From NCBI GenBank assembly GCA_016939345.1, contig JAFGHG010000178.1:1-5157 (forward strand): 5,157 bases of DNA, in the 5' to 3' direction. The position numbers and the translations under genes were made by a program. Under the pieces are notes generated by a model. That model was not told where the DNA came from and ran no database searches. It worked only from the letters and a program-made list of their open reading frames with translations. This document shows, piece by piece, positions 1 to 5,157 of this stretch. This stretch comes from Candidatus Omnitrophota bacterium (GTDB taxonomy: Bacteria > Omnitrophota > Gorgyraeia > Duberdicusellales > 4484-171). The stretch's first letter is position 1. Each line of letters starts with the position of its first letter.

Positions 1-1
1 C

Positions 2-1477
2 ATGGCTGCTTCTTCGTCTATACCTCAGTTCATAAGCCACTCGCTTGAAGGGGAAAATAAAGATAATGACCCTTATAAGTCATATTCCCATTATTGCGTG
101 CCTATAATCTGTTCAGGGAGGGCTCAAGGGGTAATGGATATATTTCTAAGCAGCGATCACCAGCGGGATAAAAGAGAAGAGGAATTTTTAGCAGCAGCAG
201 CTAATACTTTAGCCGGGGTTATCAAACGAAAAAAATCAGAGGAACAGGTAAGTAAGATAAATGAAGGCTTTATCAGCCTTGGTGTTGAGCCTTTAGAGAA
301 CATACAAAGACTGGTGATTCTCTGCGGTGATATACTCGGAGCAGGTTTTGCTATTTATAACAGGTTTGATTATGCTCAAGATGCTTTTTATTGCGCCGGC
401 CAATACAATGCCTCACCGGGAGATTTAGAGGCTCTTAAACCTTACGAAAAGATATGTCAGGACATTATAAAAAAGAATTATGAAAATATATTTGTTCTGG
501 ATGATCTCGGCAGCAATCAGGAGGTAAATTCTTCTGCAGCAAATGCCAATACAGCTTTTAGGGCTTGTATGGGCCAGGCAGTAAAGTGTCGGGGTAGGCC
601 CGTGGGAGTGATAAGTGTTTTTTACAGAAATGACTTTATACCGGGGGATGAAGCAAAAAAATTCCTAGGTATAATTGTTTCGGCAATAGGGATAGAAGAG
701 GAGAGGATAAATGCTAATCTTCAGCTGAAAGATGCTTATGATAAGCTGAAGAAAGCTCAATTCGGCCTTGTTCAGTCTGAGAAGATGGCTGCCTTGGGAA
801 GGTTTTCTTCAGGAATAGCTCATGAAGTGAAAAATCCTTTGGGTATAATTCTCGGCGGCATAGAATTTCTGGAAAGAAAGCTGGCTAAGTCAGATAAAGA
901 TGTTCAAATGGCTACACGAAAGATAAAAGAAGCAACCTTAAGGGCTGATCACATTATCCGTAACCTCCTGAAGTTTGCTATGCCTTCTGAAATAAGGACT
1001 GAGGTCATCAATCCCAAGGATCTTTTAAACGATACTTTATCTTTTTTTAAATACAGGGCTTCGCTGGTCAATGTAGATATAATTACTGAGTTTTCCAAAG
1101 AGGATATTTTGGTTAAGGCAGATAAAAACCAGATTCAGCAGGTCCTGTTTAACCTTTTGATGAATGCCAGTGAAGCCATAACCGAGGCAGGTCAGATTAC
1201 CATAAAGCTTTATAAGGTCGATTCAATGGAATCAGACAGCGAAAAGCAGGGTTGCGTTATCGAGATAATCGATACCGGAGAAGGCATAAAAAAGGAGTAT
1301 CTTTCCAAATTGTTTGAGCCTTTCTTTACCACTAAAAGAGACAAGAAAGGCACAGGCCTCGGCCTTTCCATATCCAAGATGATAATCGAAAACCATAAAG
1401 GCAACTTGACAATCGATGGAGAGCCTGGAAAGGGTACATGCGTAAAGGTTACCTTGCCGGTTGCCAAAAAAGAATAA
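2..1477 (+). CDS. GAF-domain sensor histidine kinase, 5' end missing
   Basis: This is a sensor kinase that should autophosphorylate on histidine and pass the phosphate to a receiver, very likely the one encoded next. The reading frame is open to the left edge. The first visible residues (about 25-85) look like the C-terminal half of a GAF domain (HYCVPI, then GRAQGVMDIFL, then a helix ending RKKSEEQ), so the ATG at 2 is probably internal and the true start lies outside. A second, more divergent GAF-like domain spans about 95-235 (GRPVGVISVFYRN at 198-210), followed by a short helical linker. The HisKA H-box has the phospho-acceptor His274 (GIAHEVKNPLG). The ATPase domain shows the N-box (Asn384, Asn388), G1 DTGEGI (424-429), F-box FEPFFTTK (438-445), G2 GTGLGLSI (450-457) and G3 GEPGKGT (473-479), so catalysis looks intact. 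No membrane segment appears in the visible part, which suggests a cytoplasmic sensor. The ligand is unknown. Confidence 0.93.
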   Translation: MAASSSIPQFISHSLEGENKDNDPYKSYSHYCVPIICSGRAQGVMDIFLSSDHQRDKREEEFLAAAANTLAGVIKRKKSEEQVSKINEGFISLGVEPLENIQRLVILCGDILGAGFAIYNRFDYAQDAFYCAGQYNASPGDLEALKPYEKICQDIIKKNYENIFVLDDLGSNQEVNSSAANANTAFRACMGQAVKCRGRPVGVISVFYRNDFIPGDEAKKFLGIIVSAIGIEEERINANLQLKDAYDKLKKAQFGLVQSEKMAALGRFSSGIAHEVKNPLGIILGGIEFLERKLAKSDKDVQMATRKIKEATLRADHIIRNLLKFAMPSEIRTEVINPKDLLNDTLSFFKYRASLVNVDIITEFSKEDILVKADKNQIQQVLFNLLMNASEAITEAGQITIKLYKVDSMESDSEKQGCVIEIIDTGEGIKKEYLSKLFEPFFTTKRDKKGTGLGLSISKMIIENHKGNLTIDGEPGKGTCVKVTLPVAKKE

Positions 1478-1504
1478 GTTAAGGTTCTAAATACTTTTGC
1501 TTTT

Positions 1505-1511
1505 AAGGAGG
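1505..1511 (+). promoter_or_regulatory. Strong Shine-Dalgarno site of the response regulator
   Basis: AAGGAGG is a full match to the anti-Shine-Dalgarno sequence of bacterial 16S rRNA. It sits 6 bases before the GTG at 1518 and decides that start over the in-frame TTG at 1497, which would place the ribosome site inside the coding region. It is the only strong ribosome binding site in the window. The other internal genes rely on weak sites, coupling or a leaderless start, so the regulator may be made in excess over its neighbours (inference). Confidence 0.88.
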
Positions 1512-1517
1512 TGCCAA

Positions 1518-1889
1518 GTGAAGACAGTATTGATAATCGATGATGAAGAGGATTTAACGTTTTTTGTAAAGGCAAACCTTGAACTATCGGGAAACTACAA
1601 AGTGGTCGTTGCCAATAGCGGTAAAGAAGGTTTAAAGCTTGCCGAGAAGATCAAGCCCGATGCAATACTTCTTGATATAATGATGCCGCATATGGACGGT
1701 TTTGAGGTTCTTGCCAAGCTCAAAAAGTCCTTAAAGACCTTGTCTATACCGGTGGTAATGCTTTCAGCAAAAGGAGATGAGGACACTAAGATACAGGCTG
1801 CCAGCGCTTATGATGAGGATTATGTAGTAAAGCCGGTTCAGATCGATTTTTTAGAGAAAAAACTTAACGAAATCCTGTCCCGTTTTTAA
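1518..1889 (+). CDS. CheY-like single-domain response regulator
   Basis: This is a 123-residue receiver domain with no output domain, expected to take phosphate from the histidine kinase encoded 40 bases upstream and to act by protein-protein contact in the cytoplasm. Receiver landmarks are all present: the acidic pair Asp8-Asp9 (VLIIDDEE), phospho-acceptor Asp53 (LLDIMMPHMDG), the switch Ser83 (VVMLSAK), aromatic Tyr102 and conserved Lys105 with cis-proline (VVKP). The usual Gly-Ala-Asp-Asp-Tyr turn before the lysine reads Ala-Tyr-Asp-Glu-Asp-Tyr, a mild deviation on the signalling face. The GTG start is chosen for the AAGGAGG site and because Met-Lys-Thr-Val-Leu-Ile-Ile is a typical first receiver strand. 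The length is normal for a stand-alone receiver. Its partner could be another kinase or a motility or metabolic protein elsewhere in the genome; nothing here identifies it. Confidence 0.93.
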   Translation: MKTVLIIDDEEDLTFFVKANLELSGNYKVVVANSGKEGLKLAEKIKPDAILLDIMMPHMDGFEVLAKLKKSLKTLSIPVVMLSAKGDEDTKIQAASAYDEDYVVKPVQIDFLEKKLNEILSRF

Positions 1890-1902
1890 ACTCGGCAGTT
1901 TT

Positions 1903-2241
1903 ATGAGTTTTATCTTTTCCTGGTTCACAGTTTTTTCTTATTCACTGCTTATAGTGGTATTGTCTGTTTTGCCGGTTAAAGCCCCAAAAAAGCTGGTTTT
2001 TCCTTATTCAGACAATATCATCCATGGTCTTATGTATTTGCTTTTATCGCTTGTCATTGTCAATACACTGCAGAAATACAACTTTAAAAGAGTAAAGTTT
2101 TTCAGTTTTTCCTATGCTTTTGGACTTGGTTTTATGCTTGAGCTGGTTCAGTTTTTTCTCCCTTACCGGGATTTTCAAGCCAGCGATATTATTTCCAATG
2201 CTTTAGGCGCCTTCTTCGGCTGTTTAATACAGGTAGTATGA
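1903..2241 (+). CDS. VanZ-like family small membrane protein
   Basis: This is a 112-residue hydrophobic protein with four likely membrane helices (about residues 5-25, 37-56, 66-86 and 94-112). VanZ-family landmarks are visible: Ser36-Asp37 followed by Ile-Ile-His41 before helix 2, Glu80 with Leu-Val-Gln83 in helix 3, Leu-Pro87-Tyr-Arg89, then Asp95 and Asn99-Ala-Leu-Gly102 leading into helix 4. VanZ proper gives low-level teicoplanin resistance, but the family is broad and its biochemical role is largely undefined. Small stand-alone members like this one are common in bacteria with no resistance cluster, so no resistance should be inferred. The start is 13 bases after the regulator stop, with no clear Shine-Dalgarno sequence and no in-frame alternative close upstream. 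It was probably translated from a shared mRNA with its neighbours. It is complete, without signs of decay. Confidence 0.85.
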   Translation: MSFIFSWFTVFSYSLLIVVLSVLPVKAPKKLVFPYSDNIIHGLMYLLLSLVIVNTLQKYNFKRVKFFSFSYAFGLGFMLELVQFFLPYRDFQASDIISNALGAFFGCLIQVV

Positions 2242-2253
2242 AGACTTAGAATA

Positions 2254-3813
2254 ATGATTACGCAGGAAAAAATAAATAATTTAGTTCAGCTGCTGGATTC
2301 AGCATCGGCAAGTTTTCCTAAAAGAACAGCTTTGATTTTTGGTTCAAAGCAAATAAACTACAGGCATTTGTATCATAGCACTCAACGGCTCTCACAGGCC
2401 CTTTATGAGATTGGAATAAGGAAAAAGGATAAGGTAGCTATTTGGCTGCCGAACTGCCGGGAGTTCATTTATTCCTTTTTTGCAGTTCTTCGTTTAGGCG
2501 CTATAGTCGTTCCTATAAACAATATGCTTAAGCGCGAAGAGACCAGATATATACTCGAAGACAGCCAGGCAAAGGTCCTCATTTGTTCCATTGATAAATT
2601 AGAGGATAGTAAAAACCTTTTATCGCGAATAAGCACTTTGTATCATCTGATATGTTCGCCCTTGCCAAAAGGCGAGAATCAGGCACTTAATTTCAGCAAG
2701 TTGATTCAGGAAAGCCAGGATTTAAAAGTGGCTGTTGAAATAAACGAAGGAGACCTGGCCCAGATAGTTTATACTTCAGGGACTACCGGTAAGCCCAAAG
2801 GAGTCTGTTTAAGCCACAAAAACATAGTCGCTAATGTAAAAGCCTGTGCAAAAGCAATTCATTTCAGCAAAAAGGACTGTCTAATCTGCATCCTGCCGCT
2901 TTTTCACTCATTCGCCTCAACGGTCTGCATGTGCCTTCCTATATATAAAGGAGCAAGGATTGTCATCATGAGAAGTGTCCGCCCATTTAAAAGGATTGTC
3001 AGGGCTATATTCAGGAACCGGGTTACGATTTTTATCGGCGTGCCTTCCATTTTTAGCATTCTAAGTGAGATGAAAATATCTGCCTGGCAGTGGCTTCTAA
3101 ATTCCATGATAAACCCCATAAGGCTTTCTATTTCCGGAGCTGCTGCTTTGCCGGGCAGTGTCTGGCAGCGCTTTGAGAAGAAATTCAGGCGCCCGCTCCT
3201 GCAAGGTTACGGTTTGACCGAGGCATCGCCGGTCGTATCCCTTAATCCTCTGAAAGGCTTAAGAAAGCCTGATTCAATAGGTTTGCCTATCGATAAAGTC
3301 TTTATAAAAGTAGTAACTAAGGACGGCCGGGAGGCAGAGGTTGATGAAGTGGGAGAGCTTTTGGTAAAAGGGCCTAATGTGATGCAGGGCTATTATAAGC
3401 TTGATGCCCAGACATATGAGGTATTAAAAGACGGCTGGCTTTATACCGGTGACCTGGCCAAGAAGGATGAAGACGGTTATTTATATATAATCGGCCGGAG
3501 CAAAGAGATGATAAACGTGCGGGGATTCAATGTCTATCCAAGAGAGATCGAAGACCTGCTTTATCAGTATCCTAAGATAAACGAAGCAGCTGTTGTGGGT
3601 GCTGAGCACAAGCATAGGGGAGAAGTGCCGGTTGCTTTCGTGGTCGGTTCAAAAGACCTGGTGCAGTCAGAGATAATAAAATACCTGCGGGCTAACCTGG
3701 CATCTTATAAAGTCCCTTTGAAAGTAATTTTTAAAGACAGCCTGCCTAAAAATGCCACCGGAAAGATTTTAAAGCTCCAGCTTCAGCAGGAGATAAAAGG
3801 TATATTTGGATGA
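2254..3813 (+). CDS. FadD-type acyl-CoA ligase (AMP-forming, ANL superfamily)
   Basis: This 519-residue adenylate-forming enzyme is expected to activate a carboxylic acid, probably a medium- or long-chain fatty acid, with ATP to acyl-AMP and then to acyl-CoA. Motifs in order are the P-loop-like A3 YTSGTTGKPKG (173-183), A5 YGLTEASP (319-326), A7 YTGD (397-400), A8 beginning at Gly414 (GRSKEMINVRGFNVYP, then EIE to 433), and the A10 Lys504 in NATGK that is catalytic in the adenylation half-reaction. GFNVYP in A8 resembles FadD rather than acetyl-CoA synthetases, and the length is normal for this group. No signal peptide is visible; it is likely cytoplasmic or loosely membrane associated. The start lies 12 bases after the VanZ-like stop, which is in the same frame, so no longer N-terminus is possible. 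The ribosome site is weak. Chain-length preference cannot be read from the sequence; an acyl-ACP or aryl-acid ligase remains possible. Confidence 0.92.
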   Translation: MITQEKINNLVQLLDSASASFPKRTALIFGSKQINYRHLYHSTQRLSQALYEIGIRKKDKVAIWLPNCREFIYSFFAVLRLGAIVVPINNMLKREETRYILEDSQAKVLICSIDKLEDSKNLLSRISTLYHLICSPLPKGENQALNFSKLIQESQDLKVAVEINEGDLAQIVYTSGTTGKPKGVCLSHKNIVANVKACAKAIHFSKKDCLICILPLFHSFASTVCMCLPIYKGARIVIMRSVRPFKRIVRAIFRNRVTIFIGVPSIFSILSEMKISAWQWLLNSMINPIRLSISGAAALPGSVWQRFEKKFRRPLLQGYGLTEASPVVSLNPLKGLRKPDSIGLPIDKVFIKVVTKDGREAEVDEVGELLVKGPNVMQGYYKLDAQTYEVLKDGWLYTGDLAKKDEDGYLYIIGRSKEMINVRGFNVYPREIEDLLYQYPKINEAAVVGAEHKHRGEVPVAFVVGSKDLVQSEIIKYLRANLASYKVPLKVIFKDSLPKNATGKILKLQLQQEIKGIFG

Positions 3814-4490
3814 AGTCTGATTCTAAGCCTGCTTACAAGGTGGTATTTGAAGATGAGTTTGTAATCGTAGTCAATAAGCTGGTTAAAATACTTATCCAGC
3901 CTTCACCTAAAAAAGAAAAAAACACTTTAACTTCCCTTCTTCGCCAAGACCTTAATGTAAAAGTATATCCCTGTCATAGATTAGACCGTGAAACCTCAGG
4001 ATTGATAATCTACGCCAAAGACAATTTTTGCGAAAAAAATATCATGGACCAGTTCAGGAGGTCTTTGATAAACAAAAAATATCTTTGTTTTGTCAAAGGA
4101 AGGCTTAAACGCAAAAAAGGCCTTTTAGAAGGCGAGATCCTGGATAAGGAAGGCAGGCGTTTTGGTGAAAAAGCTAAAAAAGCAAAGACTTTATACCGGG
4201 TAATAAAAGAATTTGATAAGTTCAGTTTCCTTGAGCTTACTCCTTTTACCGGAAGGACCAACCAGCTGCGCATTCAGCTTGCTGATATCGGCCATCCCAT
4301 ATTAGGTGAAGATAAATATGCTTTTCGCAGGGATTTTCCTCTCAACTTCAAAAGGCTGGCTTTGCATGCTTCTTGTTTAGAGTTTACCCATCCCCGGAGC
4401 CGGAAAAAAATAAGTCTGGAGATCGAACTGCCTTACGATATGAAATCATTCCTGCAAAACCTATTCCACCCCCGAAGTGGCACTTCGTAG
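3810..4490 (+). CDS. RluA-family RNA pseudouridine synthase
   Basis: This 226-residue enzyme should isomerise uridine to pseudouridine in rRNA or tRNA. The catalytic motif is HRLDRETSG (56-64) with nucleophile Asp59. The later family motifs follow: GRTNQLRIQLADIGHPILGE (148-167, usually GRTHQIRVHL in relatives) and LALHA (183-187). There is no N-terminal S4 domain, so it belongs with the short single-domain members, and target specificity cannot be assigned. One oddity is residues 22-28, Asn-Lys-Leu-Val-Lys-Ile-Leu, where most relatives have Asn-Lys-Pro-x-Gly-Leu. Its ATG overlaps the ligase stop as ATGA, with an AAAGG site 9 bases upstream, so translational coupling is likely. The last residues (Phe-His-Pro-Arg-Ser-Gly-Thr-Ser) are encoded by a palindrome that also contains the TAG stop, so the native C-terminus may have been altered there. 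Confidence 0.92.
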   Translation: MKSDSKPAYKVVFEDEFVIVVNKLVKILIQPSPKKEKNTLTSLLRQDLNVKVYPCHRLDRETSGLIIYAKDNFCEKNIMDQFRRSLINKKYLCFVKGRLKRKKGLLEGEILDKEGRRFGEKAKKAKTLYRVIKEFDKFSFLELTPFTGRTNQLRIQLADIGHPILGEDKYAFRRDFPLNFKRLALHASCLEFTHPRSRKKISLEIELPYDMKSFLQNLFHPRSGTS

Positions 4491-4496
4491 GTGGAA
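4464..4496 (+). repeat. 33-base interrupted palindrome across the rluA-family stop codon
   Basis: The outer arms TTCCACC (4464-4470) and GGTGGAA (4490-4496) are exact reverse complements. Inside them, CGAAGTG (4473-4479) and CACTTCG (4481-4487) are also exact reverse complements around a single G at 4480. Only two mismatched positions per side (CC against TA) separate the two stems. In RNA this would fold into a long hairpin. No T-run follows, so it is not a classical intrinsic terminator. It could be a Rho-type or attenuating 3' structure, mRNA protection, a regulator site on DNA, or a copy of a dispersed palindromic repeat. It contains the TAG at 4488-4490 and touches the -35 region of the next promoter. 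The structure is certain from the bases; its role is inference. Confidence 0.8.
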
Positions 4497-4512
4497 ATTA
4501 CGGTGTGGAAAT
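4491..4512 (+). repeat. Direct repeat of GTGGAAAT within a promoter
   Basis: GTGGAAAT occurs at 4491-4498 and again at 4505-4512, with starts 14 bases apart. The first copy overlaps the palindrome's right arm and the -35 region, and the second runs into the TG of the extended -10. The placement would suit an operator, but an 8-base repeat in a short AT-rich stretch can arise by chance, and 14 bases is not a whole number of helical turns. Confidence 0.4.
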
Positions 4513-4520
4513 GATATAAT
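4492..4520 (+). promoter_or_regulatory. Extended -10 sigma-70 promoter for the thioesterase gene
   Basis: The -10 is a perfect TATAAT at 4515-4520 preceded by TGA at 4512-4514, giving the extended -10 form TGnTATAAT. A moderate -35, TGGAAA (4492-4497, four of six matches to TTGACA), lies exactly 17 bases upstream. The most likely start of transcription is the A at 4529, eight bases past the -10 and preceded by T, or a base or two before it. That A is the first base of the ATG, so the mRNA would have essentially no leader. The promoter separates the thioesterase/DUF192 pair from the upstream operon, although read-through from upstream is possible. Confidence 0.75.
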
Positions 4521-4528
4521 ATAAATCT

Positions 4529-4915
4529 ATGAGTAAAATCCAGAAAAAAATATATTACCACGACACAGATTGCGGAGGGGTTGTATATTATGCCAATTAC
4601 CACAAATATTTTGAGGAAGCCAGGACAGAGTGTTTTGCTGACAAAGGTATAGAGCTGAGGGCTTTGACTGATAAAGGTATCTGGTTTGTAGTAAAGCATG
4701 TAGACGTTGATTATAAAGCTCCGGCCCGTTATGCTGATAAACTGGATATAAAGACAGAGATATCTAAGCTCAGGAATGTTTCAATCGAGTTCAGTCAGTC
4801 TATAAGCCGGGAAGGCCAATTGCTGGTTAATGCCCTGACTTTATTGGTCTGCGTGGATAAAACCTTTAAACCCATGGCAATACCTGAACATCTTGTATCT
4901 TTGTTAAAAAAATGA
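4529..4915 (+). CDS. ybgC: YbgC/4HBT-family hot-dog acyl-CoA thioesterase
   Basis: This 128-residue single hot-dog domain should hydrolyse acyl-CoA thioesters in the cytoplasm. The family signature is clear: HDTDCGGVVYYANYHKYFEE begins at residue 11, with Asp14 aligned to the catalytic aspartate of 4-hydroxybenzoyl-CoA thioesterase. The second conserved block, DYKAPARYADKL (61-72), and the end strand LLVCVD (105-110) followed by KPMAIPE (114-120) also fit. The length is normal. The start is secure: the in-frame TAA at 4517-4519, part of the -10 box, excludes anything longer, and no other ATG is close. There is no Shine-Dalgarno sequence before it, which agrees with a leaderless mRNA. In many proteobacteria ybgC precedes tol-pal genes; none is seen here. 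The substrate is unknown, with short-chain or aromatic acyl-CoA typical of the family. The stop overlaps the next gene as ATGA. Confidence 0.92.
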   Translation: MSKIQKKIYYHDTDCGGVVYYANYHKYFEEARTECFADKGIELRALTDKGIWFVVKHVDVDYKAPARYADKLDIKTEISKLRNVSIEFSQSISREGQLLVNALTLLVCVDKTFKPMAIPEHLVSLLKK

Positions 4916-5157
4916 CCTATACCATAAAAAAGAAAGGCACTGACCAGGCTGTGGTTGCAAATGCCAGTGTTGCTGATAATTTTATTTTGCGCCTGCTTGG
5001 TTTGATGTTTAGAGAGAGTATCGATCCCGACGAGGGGTTGATTTTCTACAACGCTCCGTCCATACATATGTTCTGCATGAGATTCCCTATAGATGTAGTT
5101 TTTTTGGACAAAAACCATAAAATCATAAAAATATCCCATTCACTAAAGCCCTGGAGG
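4912..5157 (+). CDS. DUF192 (UPF0127) family protein, 3' end missing
   Basis: The frame opens at the ATG overlapping the thioesterase stop and runs 82 codons to the right edge without a stop. Residues 28-46 (LLGLMFRE, then EGLIFY) match the Gly-Leu-Met-x-Arg start of DUF192 domains. Residues 52-74 (HMFCMRFPIDVVFLDKNHK, then IIKI) match its core, where relatives read Phe-Trp-Met-Lys-Asn-Thr followed by Pro-Leu-Asp-hydrophobic-hydrophobic-Phe. The function of this small beta-rich family is not established. Many relatives carry a signal peptide, but this start shows only Met-Thr-Tyr-Thr-Ile-Lys-Lys-Lys and no hydrophobic stretch, so this copy looks cytoplasmic. The four-base overlap and lack of its own ribosome site point to translational coupling with the thioesterase. 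Family members run to roughly 110-160 residues, so perhaps a third to a half is missing. Confidence 0.85.
   Translation, partial: MTYTIKKKGTDQAVVANASVADNFILRLLGLMFRESIDPDEGLIFYNAPSIHMFCMRFPIDVVFLDKNHKIIKISHSLKPWR

Noticed and set aside
1497..1517. Longer regulator start at the TTG at 1497.
   Set aside because: It would put the AAGGAGG site inside the gene and add seven residues ahead of a typical receiver first strand.
1210..1575. Open frame of 121 codons on the - strand under the kinase ATPase domain.
   Set aside because: It is the shadow of conserved kinase motifs and runs across the kinase/regulator junction with no sign of coding.
1903..2241. Glycopeptide resistance gene because of the VanZ resemblance.
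   Set aside because: No vanR/S/H/A/X-like genes are nearby, and small VanZ-like proteins are widespread without any resistance role.
4115..4126. Perfect 12-base palindrome AAAAGGCCTTTT.
   Set aside because: It lies within the pseudouridine synthase coding region, has no loop for an RNA hairpin, and codes ordinary Lys-Lys-Gly-Leu-Leu; probably chance.
4464..4500. Palindrome as a classical intrinsic terminator.
   Set aside because: There is no T-run after the right arm; the sequence continues as AAATTACGG.
4795..5139. Open frame of 114 codons on the - strand under the thioesterase end and DUF192 start.
   Set aside because: The + strand carries two recognisable families over the same bases; the - strand protein has no recognisable motif and no ribosome site.

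Overview
This window is ordinary bacterial chromosome, moderately AT-rich, with all seven supported genes on the + strand and tightly packed. Evidence for a bacterium includes a textbook AAGGAGG ribosome binding site, a consensus TATAAT promoter, two ATGA stop/start overlaps, and bacterial families (GAF histidine kinase, CheY-like receiver, VanZ-like protein, RluA-type pseudouridine synthase, YbgC thioesterase, DUF192). The gene style is compatible with an uncultured lineage such as Omnitrophota, but that is only an impression and nothing in the window proves it. I see no tRNA, rRNA, CRISPR array, transposase, phage gene or integration site, and no gene-free stretch longer than about 40 bases.

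Region 1 (about 1-1889) is a two-component pair. The 3' part of a GAF-GAF sensor histidine kinase runs in from the left edge. It is followed 40 bases later by a 123-residue single-domain response regulator, started by GTG behind a perfect Shine-Dalgarno sequence. The regulator has no output domain, so its target is not visible here.

Region 2 (1903-4490) continues with gaps of 12-13 bases or overlaps. It holds a four-helix VanZ-like membrane protein, a FadD-type acyl-CoA ligase and an RluA-family pseudouridine synthase that overlaps the ligase stop by four bases. The spacing suggests cotranscription with the kinase/regulator pair. A functional link is not evident.

Region 3 (4464-5157) begins with the most distinctive non-coding signal. 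A 33-base two-part palindrome straddles the pseudouridine synthase stop codon and is followed at once by an extended -10 promoter (TG-A-TATAAT). That promoter lies so close to the next ATG that the mRNA should be leaderless or nearly so. It drives a YbgC-type hot-dog thioesterase, which overlaps by ATGA with a DUF192 protein cut off by the right edge. The thioesterase hydrolyses the class of bond the upstream ligase makes, so both may belong to acyl-CoA metabolism, but they appear to lie in separate transcription units.

I did not find a convincing new biological system. The points most worth a second look are the palindrome/leaderless promoter junction and whether the palindrome is a dispersed repeat.
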